A DNA stretch of 64,000 nucleotides from Dimorphilus gyrociliatus (GCA_904063045.1 CAJFCJ010000015.1:434001-498000), one strand, 5' to 3'. Shown: positions 12,929-26,827, numbered from the stretch's first letter. Notes: generated by a model not told the origin, from the letters alone. Program-made: numbers and translations.

Positions 12929-15900
12929 CTGACAAACTATACGTAGCTATTAAACGCCAAATAGCATATAAACGACATCTATATTAGTTAGTGGCGCCAT
13001 CTCTGCTTACAACGATTGTTTCTAAAGAATTATTAAAGTCCGATTTAGTAGTATAAACGTCATATTTTTCAACAGTTTTTTTTAAAGGTTACAATCTAAT
13101 TTAATTATTAATTAATTGATTAAAAAGAATAACTATATCAATAACTTATTTACGAAAAATATTTAATCATTATCCTCTAATTACATTATTAATTCTAATC
13201 TCATACCAAGCTATTTAATGGTTTTACAATTGATTTTGTACATAGCAAATTACTTATTTTTTAGACCTAGCTGGTTGTATTACACACAAACAAATATATT
13301 TTAGGTGTATATATTAGACTGTTATTAAATGACTGCAGAACAGCATAAAAACTGATCTATACATTGTATAAGCTCATATATTTAAAAAGTAAACTGCTAT
13401 ATTGAAGCATCCTATAAAGAATAATATTTATATTAATATATACATTAGTATACAAATATATAAATCAATAAAAATGTACATTTTCTCTTTTTCTTTTAAC
13501 CTAAAACTCTCTTCTTTTTTTCTACTTCAGTTGTTCTTAGTTTTACTCCTAAAGATTCCCTTCTTCATATTTATATCTTTCCTTCTTCTCTCTATCATTC
13601 TGAAACGTGTATACAGAATCAAAGTCAATATATTTCTTATTTTTTTTAATTACTCATTGGAAAAATAATTTGTAATGGTAAATTATTCGTTTACCTTTCC
13701 GCTTTTAACAGGATTATAGGCTTAAGCTAGGCAGCAGCAGTGGCAGGCAGAACAGCAGCTTTCTGCCGATATAAATATATATATATATACATATAGACTA
13801 ATATATATAATTCCCTGATTGTTATAAAAAAAAGTCAATTGTCAACAGGCTTTTTTTTATTTCGATATAACAGAATATACAGTATATACTGTATATATAT
13901 ATATATATATTTGTGAGGGGAACAATGATCTCGTACGCTTGTATTGGTGTTTTTATGAATAAATTATGCATTACCAAAACAATAAATAGAGAGACTATTA
14001 TGTAAATAGAATATAATATTAAATGATTTTAAATATCATATTCATAAATACAGGTATAGCTACTTCATTCATTAAGCTATGTTAGTATTAATATATTTAT
14101 ATACTGGATGGAATTGTATAAAAATATATATACTATATCAACATAACAAAGAATAAAAGCAGTGTGAATAACAATGATTCTTCTTTATAAAAATTAGAAT
14201 ATCAATCAGGTAACTACATCTGGCGTGTAAAGTTCGAAAGTATAAAAAAATATGCATATATTATTATATTGACTACATTGAGATAAAAATGAGTAGCAGC
14301 CAGTTTTCTTTTTTATTACTTTTATTATATTCTTTTCAATATAAATATTCTATATTCAGCATAACCGTATGTTTATATATATGTATACTTACTCTATGGT
14401 GTTATTACGTATGTAACAGTTATATACAAATCTATAAATAGTTCTATATACGCTTAGAACTATAAATGCATATTATCTTAACGTACACACTCTAGCTAAA
14501 TGAATAGTAAATATACTTTGTATATATTTATTATATAAGAAAAAGCATCTCTGATGTCAAATGTTTGTTAGTTCATTGATTTTCACATTTTCCTATAAAA
14601 CTCTCAATTGGGAGCATTCTCATCAACTAACTTAATTCAATCCTGTTAAGACTGCAAAAGCAGGGATCTGTCTAAGAAGTTTATCAGATTTCTCGCTTTC
14701 GTACTCTTTGGTCAATTTTAATTCCATTTCAACGGTGAAATATATACTTTACGAAATTTTTTGTACTCTTCTCCGCTGAATTTCTTCTTCCTGCTGTAAA
14801 GCATTAAAAGTAAAGTTTGTTTTATTAATATGGCAATACTAAAAAATATAATTGTCCTCGTGATTAGGCCTATCATTATCTTTAGAGACTGGAGAGAAAA
14901 TGTAAACATGAAATATAATAATTAATTAATTTGCTTAATTAATCAAAAGTATTATATTATTTATAAAAGTAGACTTTAATTTTTATATATACTGTATATA
15001 AATTTTATATAAAGATACTTATCAACGTAAACGTAGAGTTTAAAAATGAGAAAAATTCCCTTATTTTTGTATATTTTGTATTACGAATTCTACATGGTAT
15101 ATTAAAAAGCCCTGGTGACTTTAATACTTTATATTATACTCAAAGGGAATGTTAATTTGTATTCCCATCTTCCATCTTCTTTTCTTAGCGTCTTATTGGT
15201 CTACAAACCTTTCTTTTTTTCATTTTTCTATCTTTGTAAAACTATTTTTTTCTATAAAAATTTCAATACTATAGAATACTATACTTTTTCACTATTTATC
15301 CTATCCCAAATCACTTTTTCCCTTTATCCGACCCTTTTCTGTTTTTTATCTCTTCTAATCATCAAACTATACTTTAGTTCTAATTTTATTCATATCTATT
15401 TTATATTCATAACAGAAATGACATACTGAATCATAAAATATAACGTTAACGCCTATTATAATTCCATTACCGTAGGGGAATTGATGAATAGAAAGAAAAG
15501 TACGAATAATTTTTACATATGAAGAATATATGATAGAGAATAAGTAGACTTGCAAAAGTTTTAATAAAGAATGTGACCAATACATAGATTAATAAGATTA
15601 ATTAATGCATTTTTTTAGTGTTTTATATATTCCATTTTCTTGTTCTCTTTATTAGTATATATTGAAAACAAATGAATGGTCTCTTCTCTTCTCTCACTTT
15701 CATAACAATACTCCATTTATGGAGTAGTTTAAACAATTATTCCATAGTATTACTCACATTTACAATCTATACAACCCTGAATAAATTTTTCTTGTTATTA
15801 TTATTCGACGGAAGTTTGTTATAGACTTCTGTTAAGAAGTTAAAACAACTCTTAATCAATAATTAACCCTGACAACGTCTTTTGTGATTACATGTTTTTC

Positions 15901-16329
15901 TAGTCCTTTCTTTAGTTTATCTTTTTTTATTCCAACATAAAAAGTGAATAGATCTGTTGATGAAGTTTATATCAATTTTTTGTACCTTTAATGGACATAT
16001 TATCCTCTATAATTAAAGAGCTGAAAATATTTACCAAGAAAGTAGGATTGATGATGCCACCTGTAGGATATAAAGTGAAATAATTCAACTTTGTTTAAAT
16101 ACAATATTATAGTTAGTGAATATCGTGATGTTTCTAAAAGATTTTAGAATCTATAAAAAGACTATACACTTTTCCATCTAGAATTAATTTGGATTTATTT
16201 AATTAGAACTCTATTTAAAGTTTAATTCTCAGATAATTTCTTGAGATAAACTCCTTTTATGTATTATATACACATATACATATACTGTATATTTCTTGTT
16301 AGTAATTACAATTCAACCAAAATGATTAT

Positions 16330-16332
<3 letters not shown>

Positions 16333-16381
<49 letters not shown>

Positions 16382-16398
16382 TATATATATATATATAT
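16333..16398. repeat. (TA)n microsatellite with ACAG interruption
   Basis: About 45 bp of TA, then tacagta, then TA again; one of several sites where an ATATACTGTATAT-type core sits in or beside a TA run. Confidence 0.9.
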
Positions 16399-16848
16399 GT
16401 TTTCGTTTCCCGCCTACTCTTTTCGGTAATTCTCTTTCAATGGAATAGTAGATTAGTCTATAAATATTGTCAGCTGTGAATCTAATTATCATGAACAGAA
16501 AATTTTACATTTGGCTTCGTTTCACTTTTATAGTTATTTAATGGATAAGAACTGCTTCACATCAGTGAGTATTGATGATTTCGGCTTCACTTCTCCATAG
16601 GGAAAATCATGGACCGGAAGTCCTATGCATTAACATGTACAAAATCGGAAGAGATGGTAAATCTGATGAAGTTGATTGAGGTGCTTGATTAATTGTAAGT
16701 TATTTAAACACTTGGAAATTATCTAGAAGTATCGTTTTCTTTTCTTTTACATGTAAAGTATTAGAATAACTTTTCCTTTAATTCCATTATTAAAGACAGA
16801 ATGATGAAAAGGGTATCAGTTTTCCCTTACATTAAAATAATATACTAG

Positions 16849-16978
16849 GCCAAAATTATTGTCAATGGCATGTCCATGTTTGATTAAACTTTCACAATTA
16901 TCTTTGGAGGAATCGTCTAAAGAACTTAAGCCGAAAGAAGACGAACGCTATGAAAACGAATCGCCAAAAGACGTATAA
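16849..16978 (+). CDS. candidate terminal exon (unrecognised)
   Basis: After a splice-acceptor-like aatatactag the frame reads 42 codons to a stop. Its second half is charged and looks like real coding sequence (LEESSKELKPKEDERYENES). About 200-350 bp upstream on the same strand are two more short coding-like pieces (16588-16640 and 16460-16604), but their frames and splice sites do not settle a single gene model. No family recognised. Confidence 0.3.
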
Positions 16979-19900
16979 TAGATTTTCGATACGTTCTAAA
17001 TACGTTTACTTCACTTTTTCAACTTGATCTAGTAAAATTTTTGTTTTTTAAACGTTTTTTATTCAATTATCGTTCAATTATATTATTATCTTTACATTTT
17101 TCTTACACTAGTTAAAAAAAGAAAAAGAGGAAATAAAACAAACAGAATAAAGTAAAGCATCCAAAGTATCGATTACAAAAAGTAAAATGTATCATTTGCG
17201 AAATTGAGTAGAAAGAAGAATAGATGTTTTTTTTTTATATAAAACAAAAAGAAACTGTATTATTTTATATGTTTTCGATATATTTCATATCACTTTACGA
17301 CCAGAACTAGAATAAAATAGAAATAAGATAAGATACCCTTTTAAGCATATATTTGTTTTCTATATTATTTTAGGCTAATAGATTATATTCTTAATTATTG
17401 TTATTAGAATTTAAGCATAAATGATAATTAATGAGAAAGTCATTTTTTCCTATGTAAATATTATATAATACATTTTTATATATATATATATACAATATAA
17501 GAGGAAGTGTAACATCGAAAAACTGATACATTTTTACTGATTAGCTTTATTCGGAAGTTTGAGGAAATATAACAAGAGTTGTTTCCGGAATAAATTTTGT
17601 CTCCTATATAAGTTCTCAGGAAACAAAGAAACTTATGTTCATCCGAAACGTGATTTATTTGATTCACTTACATATTATAATCTAATAATGTGAATTTTAT
17701 TACAATTAATAATAAAACGTATCTATTATAAGCTTTAATAAATGTTTGGTGTGAATTTTATTGAATAAACTTGTAGGTATTTAAACCATAATCGGATTTG
17801 CTGAGAAACAAAGATGTATTTAGTTTAGAGATAAGGAACGTTCGGTGGACATATATAGAGTAGAAGGAATACAAATCAAGATTTCATTTTACACTTTAGC
17901 AGTTAGTATTTAATCAGAGTCGTTAATGTCTGAGTCGAGTCCGCGTAGTATCAAAGGCGAACGTGTTGTGTAGAAGGCAGTTAAACTGCTACAGTGGGCA
18001 CCGAAAATTTTTATAACACTGACTATTTTAAAAGATTCGAATTCAAGGTTATTAGTTAAAATAAAGAGGAAAAAAACAAATTTTACTTCAATCGTTTGTA
18101 GTTTCTTACAGAACGATTATTTTTAAGCACATCTTTAAAAAACTAATATTTTAGTATTTATTCGAAAGACATGCATAAATCAGCTATTATGCTACGCTTA
18201 CTTCAATAAATATTACATAAATAGTTTAGAAAAACCTTTAGTAGCTGAAGTCATATTACTAAAATAGACATATACTGTTATACAACGTACAAATGTTTAC
18301 AAAATTGAGATTCGTTGAAAGAAAATGTATTAAAATGTTACAGATAAAAAGAACGAACGTATCTCTTGCGTAAGACTTCCTGAAAGGATGCTATTAGATA
18401 AATAGGCGTGTTTCTAGTATATTCGTAGTATAATTTCAAATAAAAATAATTACCAATGTTGTCTTTCTTTTGATAACATGTGGTTTTTTAATAAGTACTG
18501 TTATCTCTAGGTTTTATCGTTCATTTTTCCACAATTCCTTTTAGCAATGTATAAAGTATATCAACATTTACAGTATATATACATATATATATATACATAT
18601 ATATATATATGTCTATTCAATATGTTACATGTTTACAAATGTATACTTGTTTAAAATCGTATTTATTTAATATTATGATGATCTTTGACCTCATGAAATA
18701 ACCTTTACGTTTTCAAGTTATAATATAATATTAAATCTTTCAAGATCAGAACTTAATTTCACCTTCTCACTCTCTATCTCTCTATCTATCCATCTATGTC
18801 TTTATCTTTTACTCTTCTACTCTTTCTTTCTCTCTCTTTGTTTGATTTGCCTTTTATTTCCTTTGACCAAATAAAATGATGTTGTTGAAAGGGAAAAATA
18901 CAGAAATAGGAGAAAAACTTATTAACCAAAAACACTTTTTTAATAGAGCTACCACACTAAATACTTTTGACCCAATTTTTCTTTGATTTTGTCTCTAGAA
19001 TATTTGAATATATATGCATTGAATAAAGTATAACAATCCACGATCGTTTCCCATGAGTAAATGGAATAAATGGTTTGAATTTAGTGTGGCTTTTAAGTTT
19101 CCTCTTGTATCCGTATCACGAATTTTTGTCGATCTCTGCTTTTGTTAGACAGTAGATTTTTGTATACGATCCATTGTCTAGAGGCCACGTTTAACACGAA
19201 CCCGTTTAATTCAATTGGAGATAAGAGCAAGAAATACTTGTTTGAAAGAAAAGAAATAATAAAAACAGGTCTTGTAAGATAATGAGACAAGAGAGAGCGA
19301 AAAAAAATAAAACAACACGTTTACGATATGTGACAGCTGAGTGACGTCAACATCAATACCTTATTTACAAGAATAAGACGCATTTTCTATATAAGTCTGG
19401 AGTATATAATTTTTTTTATGGTCAACCATAACCTTTTTCGTTTTTTTTCTGTCTCTGAACAATTCATAGTCTTTATGATTCTTGTTCTAGAATGTTTCCT
19501 ATGTTGTAAAATGCTAATTGATAAGGAATTAATATTCAACACGAAAAGTGAATGCTAATTGTATTAATTAATTGTTATAATAGAAGAGGAAAAAAGCTGG
19601 CAAATATCAATCAACAATGTATGTGGTGACATCTAAAGCTGTCTTCGCAACTACATGATATTCCGAAAGAAAACCTTACTTCTATGTCAATACTCTAACA
19701 TTTTTTGATATTTTGATACTTGAGATGAATGTATTATGTTTATCATTTCAAAGCTCTTCAGCTCTTTTATAAAAACTTTAATTGATCAAAAGAAAAAGTA
19801 AAGGAAACGAATGAAGTATTATTGATTAATGGAAATTGAATAAAATCTAATTGTCAAACATTATTATTTTCCTATTATAAATGTTACAAGCTATTTGAAT

Positions 19901-21296
19901 GACTTAAATAAATTCTAAAATAAGGCATATTATCCGATTTTCAGATCAAAGAAACTTCTCCTCGTAACATACTAATAGCAATTAGAGTAAGATAAGAAGA
20001 GGAGAGAAGCAAAAAGGAGGGAATAAGGAAAGGCGAATTAAAGGGGAAATCTATAGAATAAAATAAGAGAGAGAAAATTGGACAGGAGATGGGATTAATA
20101 AAAAATTTTAAATAGATAAAAATCTGACTATACAGGTTTAACATTGAAATTGTTTAATTATGAAAAAGGAATAAGTCTTTTATCTTTTATTTTATCTGAT
20201 TAGCTAAATGATTTCCTAAAACATAAATATTTTAGAACCTTTGTTTTGTTCTTTTACTTAAATAATTATATGTACATTATTATCTTGTATATGTAAATAT
20301 ATACGTATACATCTATGGCTATGTATTTACTGTTTAAAGAAAGAGAAAGCTAAATAAAAACCAAATTTTTAAGTAATGACTAATATTTCTATCTAATATG
20401 AAAATTCTTAATAATTAATAGAAGTTCACGTTTTAAGAAGATTTGTAATTTATATCTCTTAAACTTCCAAATATATAAATGATATGGCTATAAATGTTAC
20501 AATATCTAGAAATACTGCTTTAAAGAGTCGATTCAAAGGTTTAAATTACTTGTTATAGATAAAAATGTTTAAAACTATCTATTATTCATTACACTATATA
20601 TGGCTTCCCAACCGTAAACGCTCACTTCTTGCCTAATTTTTACTTTAATATAGTTTTATTTTAGAATTTCATTTTAAATTAATGTTTTTTGTCATGGAAA
20701 TAAGAATTCCTCTAATAAAAAGTTCCTCTATATAGTTCATATAAAGAAAATAGCTTATTATACAAGTTGTATAGAAACTGTACTATATTAATATTGTATA
20801 TCAGACTTTCAAATCTATTAAACCTCTTTAATGAGAAATTAAATAACAATATTATATATCTCAATCTCTTTTGAAGAGGAAACGTAAGTTTAAAGCTATC
20901 CATATGCAATAATTATGTAAAATGACACAAGTATAATTACGTAATATTACAGGAATATTGTTTGCTTTATAAAGTTAACTTTTTATGGAAGATTGAAAAC
21001 AAATTGCTTTGTTTTTGAGAAAATAGAAAAAGATAAAAAAAAATATATAAGAAAGATGAAAAAGAGATAAAGAAGAAGAATAAAAAGTAATCAAAATGTT
21101 TTAACATATTGTTTGTTTTGAATAGATGTTTCTTTCGAAGGAAATTCAATGTCAGAAAAGATGGAATATATCTTCAAGGTTGGATAAGAATAGGAATAGG
21201 AATAAAATGAAAGAAAGCAATTAATACTTTTAATGAAAAGTTACCGAATTTACATAAATAAAGTAGGCCTATATTTTGCATGAATAATTTTAATAA

Positions 21297-21297
<1 letters not shown>

Positions 21298-21338
<41 letters not shown>

Positions 21339-21346
21339 TGTATATT
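21298..21346. repeat. (TA)n microsatellite ending in ACTGTATAT
   Basis: About 38 bp of TA followed by tactgtatatt. Confidence 0.9.
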
Positions 21347-23658
21347 ATAATTTTTTTACAGGGTGAAGCAATCAACTACACTCTTTTTAAGAAGCTTAGT
21401 AGACCAATCAGATGAGTAAGGTGAGATAAATCTCTGCTCGACTTTTTACTTTATATATTTCATTTTCTGAGTACCAACAAAAATTAGATACGTGCTTTAC
21501 TGAATATTTTTTGTTAAATTTGCTTATTTTTATCCTTTTCCAAGAAATAAGTCATATTTTGTTATACGCCCTCTTATGTGAAAACAAACATCTTCATATC
21601 TTGTTGGAAAGTCTGAAACAAAAGAGATAAAAGGAAAAGAAATTATAATATTTATTTTTAGTTAAGAACCTAATTAGTTAATTAATTAATTACAGAATCT
21701 AATTCTAAACGTCTTTTATATACTTATTCTATATTTAATTTAAAGTAAATCGAAAATTTACCTAAAATAATAAGCATACCTTAAAATATGTTTGTAAGTA
21801 TAATTAAACAAAAGAGAGCTATCAATTGTTAATCACTTAAAAGATTCTACGAAAAGATAGCTAATAATAAAGTTCTCTCACTTTGGTGTTAAGCGCACAT
21901 TTTCTGCCTTTGATTTTCCAACTGCAAAGAAAAGAGATTTGAAAATGTGAATAAAGTTACTGGTATTTTCCTCTTTCTCTCATTCCTACTCCACTTCTTT
22001 CTTTCTCTCTTCTCTCTATCTGATTTCATTTTTTCTATCATCTTTCACTCATCCCACGCTGACATTGTTCAAATCTTTAAATAAACGCCTTTTTCTTTAG
22101 ATTTGTCCCTCTTAATTAAGTAAAAGAATATGTATTAAAATAAGACAGAGGAAAAAGGCTCAGGTGGTGTCTTGGACTTATCTATTCTCTGATTATTATT
22201 CACACAACCCTCGAAAGCTATTTGGCCGTGTAATTCACACGTTCTTCCTCTTGTTAATATTTTTGTCTTTTTAATTACTATTATAGGCCTGTAGAAAATA
22301 AAGTTTTCCTATTTTCGGTAATTTAAAAAGAAACAGTCAATAGTTGCTGACAAGTGAAAAGGAAATAGGAAGTGATGGAATGTTTAAAGTTAAAACTATT
22401 CTTTCACTCTTACTCCCACTCTCCTCTCTCCTCTCTCTACTACGCAGTCTAACATAACCTTCAACTCTCGTTCACATTGTGATAGGCTTTTTTTTTAAAG
22501 CAGAACCATGTTCCCTTCTTTCTACTCATACTCCTTCTCCTCCCCTTCGCCCCCTTCTTATTCTGTATTCTATTCATATTCTCCGTTTTATTCTCAATAA
22601 ACAAGTTTATCTCAGAATCATATGTTTTAAATAATTAATACTTTCACTCAATAGATGTATAGACGTTATCGATATTGTTAGACAAACAACTATTTAACAA
22701 TACCCTTGTCAATCGTAAAGTATATCTTGTAGATAGTGAATTATATTGATCATATTTTAAGTATAATTATCATATTCATATTAACTAGTCAGTTATTCAT
22801 CAATCTGATTTATTAATTTACTATTCAAATCAGAAAGTATCTTCTGTGAACTTTGTAATAAGGCTAGATAATTAAATAAAGAGAAATATTCAGTCAGTCA
22901 TGCCAATAGCGTAGGATTTTTGTTTTCGTTGAAATGACATAAAAGTTTTAAATTCCATTAGAAATTATTTATCGCAGAGATTACTTATGAATTTAATACA
23001 TAATAGTGTACTCTCATTTATTTGCATATACTATTCCAAACTGCTAATGGAATAATAAAGAAAATATCACTTAATGTTCCTACATGCTTGAACAAACGTT
23101 TAACAAACTGACCATGAAACCATCAGTTGACTAATTTGAGCTTTATCGTTTAAAAGATCAAGCATTTAATGTAAACCAAGTACAAAAGTATTGGAAAATG
23201 AGTTACCTAAAATCAATAAATGTCAAATCATGGAAATTAATTTTAAAATTTAGCAGTTGAGATGAAAATTAGAGTTTTGAAAGGAGGATTTTTAATCATG
23301 GTTTTTTTAAAGGACTTTAAAAGCTGTTATAAATTTCTTTAGCCTTTATAATAACAAATCCCAACGATTTTTATATCTTTTAAATTAAGATATTTGGCAT
23401 AAAAGAGGAAGGATTTATGGACACTCGCTAAGGTTAATGATTACTGTACTGATTAAATAAGGCTTCCACACGTTGGCCTAGATTAGAGAAAGCCCTTATA
23501 CATATTTACTTTTTTCAAGACCCTCCTCTCTCCTCTCAATGCTCCTCCTACTCCTCTTTCACTCATACAACAAGAATAGATACATTTTATATATCAAGTT
23601 GACAATATATAAATTTGTATCCTTACTCTATAACTCTTTCATCACTTTCATTACACTA

Positions 23659-25311
23659 TTACTCTCCTACCTCAATAGCTTTAAAAGTGTAGAACATAGC
23701 ATTCTGCTGGAGTCTTTCGCAAGCCTCTTCTTCAGAGCCTCTCTTTCCCCAGCCCATCGCCCGCTTTCCCCAGCCCATTGCTCTCTTTCCCCAGCTACGT
23801 CTCTTCTCTTCAAGAGCATCGAACTGGAAAACATTTCCAAGTATTAAAAAAAACGGAAAAGGAAAAGTAAAAAAGATTTATTGATGAATTTTATTGAAAC
23901 TATTTACTTATTGATTGTTTAATTACTAATAATATTCATAAAAATTTCAATTGAAAGACAAAAAATTTCTTTATCAATCTGAGTAATAAGAAAAGAAAAT
24001 CTCTTTATCTTCACAAGTGACATGACTAATTAGCTTACAAAACCACTAGGTTTAAACTTTATTAACCTCAATTCTTTCGTGCAAAAAGAGCATGAAACCA
24101 ATCCAAGGATTATATATATATATACATATGTTTAGTTTCTATTTTTATATAAATCTTAATTCTGTATTTCTCAAATGGCTCTTATACCAAAACAATTTAA
24201 AAGATATCCTGCTAAGCCTAGTTGACTCTTTCTCCGCCTAACCTTATCACTCTTCTTTTCTTCTCCATTTTTATCGTCTCCAGCTACTTATTTATTAAAT
24301 AGAAATATTCCTCACTTTTATCTCTCTAGTCAATTATTAATCAGAATAACCTACTTCTTATCAGGGATATCAATTACAAACCCCGAAGCAGCCATTCTCC
24401 TTTCTTTTGAAAATTTAGTTGCTTTTTCCTATATTGCTTAGTATAATAAGGGAATCTATTAAGAAAAACTTGAAAAATGTCTAAGCAAAAGAAAACAGAC
24501 AAAATTTCCATCTAATCGTACTAATTAATGACTTGAATTGTTTCCGAAAAGTCATTGAGATAACACTGAAGAGTAGTACTTATTCTTACTCTATACTCTC
24601 AAAATAATTCTCCTATCCCACTCCTTTTACCTCCTTTTCCCATTCATTCTATCCACTTGCTACCCTCTTAAAGATGATATAAAGATTTCCATAATTATAT
24701 TAAGAAGAGAAACGAAAAGCGACCTTTTTTTAACTTGTTCCCTAAATGAATAAGATATCGTTCAAAGAGAAAGAAAAATACAGATTATATATTAACTTTT
24801 CAGAAAACTTCTTCTCTTCTGAATTGTCGTCTAATCTCAGTAATTTCCTGCAATAGCAGGATTTTCCAGATTCTCTTATTTGACATTTAACCAAATTTTT
24901 TAAGTACTAAGAAATAAATTATTAAGATAGTTGATTATTTTAGTAACTTATCTAGTTTAAATAGAAGAAATCGGTCATTTTTACTTTACTCTTCTAAACT
25001 AAAAGAAAGTTTGTCAAACAAAATGTCTTTAACACCTTCATATATATAAAGGCCATTTTGATTATATTCTTTATATAATATAAACTGTTAGCCGATTGAT
25101 AACTTTTCATCTTTAAATTTCTATTTTTTTTTTAGTAAAAGTTAAGAGAAAACTATATTTTATCAATTGAACTTACTCTATCTTCATCATCCGATCTCTT
25201 TCCCCATGACCTCTTTCCCCATCCTCTTCTCTTTTCCTCAGCAGGAGATTCGTCGGCAGTAACGTAAATTGTAACAGCAATTAATAGAAAAGCAACCACA
25301 GCTAACTTCAT
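23659..25311 (-). CDS. Trp-amide neuropeptide precursor (RGWamide-like), 99 aa
   Basis: Two exons, 25311..25177 and 23823..23659, with a 1353-bp GT-AG intron in phase 0. Residues 1-19 are a signal peptide (MKLAVVAFLLIAVTIYVTA). The rest is a chain of short peptides ending in Trp-Gly before dibasic sites, the mark of C-terminal amidation: exon 1 has KR-RGWG-KR and SWG-KR, exon 2 has KR-RSWG-KR, AMGWG-KR twice, then an acidic tail with one Cys. Expected products are RGW-amide, (R)SW-amide and AMGW-amide (two copies). This resembles the RGWamide precursor described from the annelid Platynereis (from memory). No frame is long enough to show up in a simple scan. The stop sits at 23661-23659; a GT just before it could allow a further exon. 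Confidence 0.85.
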
Positions 25312-25366
25312 ATCGTAATATCTTCTCTTCTTTTCTATGTAGCATAAAACTGACGACAGACGTCGT

Positions 25367-25374
25367 ATTTTATA
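25367..25374 (-). promoter_or_regulatory. TATA box of the Trp-amide precursor gene
   Basis: TATAAAAT on the minus strand, 56-63 bp before the ATG at 25311. An initiator-like TCAGT follows about 20 bp downstream (25353-25349), implying a very short leader. Confidence 0.55.
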
Positions 25375-25606
25375 CCTTAACAGCCTACGCCTAATGAATA
25401 TTCATCTGCATATAATAAAAATTAATCTAGGCGTTAGTTTAAATTCGTATTTCTATGTGTAGGAATAATCATATTTATGAAACATAGATATACATAAGTT
25501 TAATCTTTATAAGTCGAAGCAATTTATAATTGTATTTAAATAATTTATAATATTTAAATGTACTGCACATAAATTCAAAAATCTGTACTATCTAATGAAT
25601 ATGTAT

Positions 25607-25705
25607 TTATGCACTTTCTTCATCATCACCTCGTGCTGCTTTGACTACTTCTTCTTGTTCCCCTTCATCAATATCTTTGCCAAAGATGTTTATAGGTAAC
25701 GACAT
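25607..25705 (-). CDS. candidate 32-residue acidic microprotein
   Basis: ATG to stop, 33 codons, in an AT-rich neighbourhood but with coding-like composition. It begins MSLPINIFGKD and the second half is charged (EGEQEEVVKAARGDDEES). There is no signal peptide or membrane segment. It lies 295 bp upstream of the Trp-amide gene on the same strand. I do not recognise it; it could be a whole small protein, a first exon (a GT lies inside it), or an upstream exon of another transcript. Confidence 0.35.
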   Translation of the reverse strand: MSLPINIFGKDIDEGEQEEVVKAARGDDEESA

Positions 25706-26440
25706 TTAAGGATAATGATTTTAAATAACAAGTTTCTTGTTTTTCTGCTAAAGATACATGAATTATTCACCTATTCTTGTTCTTTCAAAAAAACCCTTGA
25801 AACGTCTACCTACTATTATAATTACTTCAAATTTCTATTTATACATTTTTGATTCTAAATTTATTCCGATCGCTTTCTATTAATCTAATGATAAGGTCAA
25901 AATTTATCTCCATCCTGACGTCATTAGACAGTAAAGCGTTGTATTTTCCTATCGAGTGTTAATTATTCAGCAGTTTTCCTTTATTGTATTACGATATTTC
26001 GATAAATTACGCCAATTACTTAATTAACTCGAGTAAACATACACAAATACAAAGGTTTGCAGATATAAATTAAACTACAAACGTCATCAGAAATACTACA
26101 AAATATCTATTTTATATACTTTGGCTGTATTATTCAAATGTCTATTAATTATATTCACAAAATACAACTAACTTCTTTCTATTTGTTTTTCTAATCCTTT
26201 ATTTATCTTTTTTCTCGAAAACTTTTTTTTATACAATAACATTTAAAAACAGAGAGTAATAAATTATCAAGCAATTGGCATAATGATAGATTAGTCTTTC
26301 TTTTAAAGATTAGCTATGGTGAACCTAACCCTAGATCTATGAATAATAATCATTAAAAGTAGACGAAAGGTAGCCGAAACTAGAAAAGGTTTTTTTTATA
26401 AAACTAAAGCAATTTTTCACTGAATCAAGGATATAAATGA

Positions 26441-26827
26441 ATAGTATACAAATATTATGAATATAAGGGTCCTTGGCAAAGAAAAACAACTGGAATTGGC
26501 AATTTTATATTGATGGAAATTTTAAAAATGGCGTATCAAAAGATATTTAAATTCTTGCTTTTGAAAAAGGATTTGTGCAATATTGAAAAAGAATTCTGAA
26601 AGATTAAAAATCGCTATCGACTTAAAGAGAAAAGAAGTCTTTTTAGAAGAAAGATAAACAAATTGAAGAAAGATGCGATGAGGGTTACAAATAGGAAAAT
26701 TACAACAAACTGTGATTTAAATATCTCTTCTTATGTATGGAAAGGAAAGGGTTCATTGTACAGAAGCTGCTCTTTCAAACTTAATCTGAATGAAGCATGT
26801 AGTTCAGTCCAGAGAAACAGCGCTTAA
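26441..26827 (+). pseudogene. 129-codon frame broken by one in-frame TGA
   Basis: Between the stop at 26438-26440 and the stop at 26825-26827, a single frame runs 128 codons with just one stop, TGA at 26597-26599. The second part contains coding-like sequence with four Cys (TTNCDLNISSYVWKGKG, LYRSCSFKLNLNEACSS). It could be a decayed gene or transposon piece, or chance in purine-rich DNA. No homology recognised. Confidence 0.3.

Larger units (their letters stand above)
12929..23658. other. gene-poor stretch of 10.7 kb
   Basis: No complete gene found. It holds TA runs (13775-13791, 13900-13910, 16333-16377, 18580-18611, 21300-21338) and T-rich frames that are not genes. Three short coding-like patches stand out: minus strand about 14640-14735 (ends in IPAFAVLTGLN then stop), plus strand 16450-16978 (listed separately), and a GC-richer patch at 17920-18005 starting ATGTCTGAGTCG. 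None can be joined into a gene with confidence. It may be regulatory DNA or introns of a gene with small exons. Confidence 0.5.

Noticed and set aside
13715-13765. ggcagcagcagtggcaggcag patch
   Set aside because: Short CAG-rich patch with all three frames open for a few codons; too short to support an exon or a structured RNA.
15115-15429. 104-codon hydrophobic frame
   Set aside because: T-rich low-complexity DNA gives Phe/Leu/Tyr runs; not a credible membrane protein.
17920-18005. GC-richer patch with ATGTCTGAGTCGAGTCC start and gcagtt-a-aactgc hairpin
   Set aside because: The frame stops after 15 codons, the stem is only 6 bp, and the other strand is equally open; no call possible.
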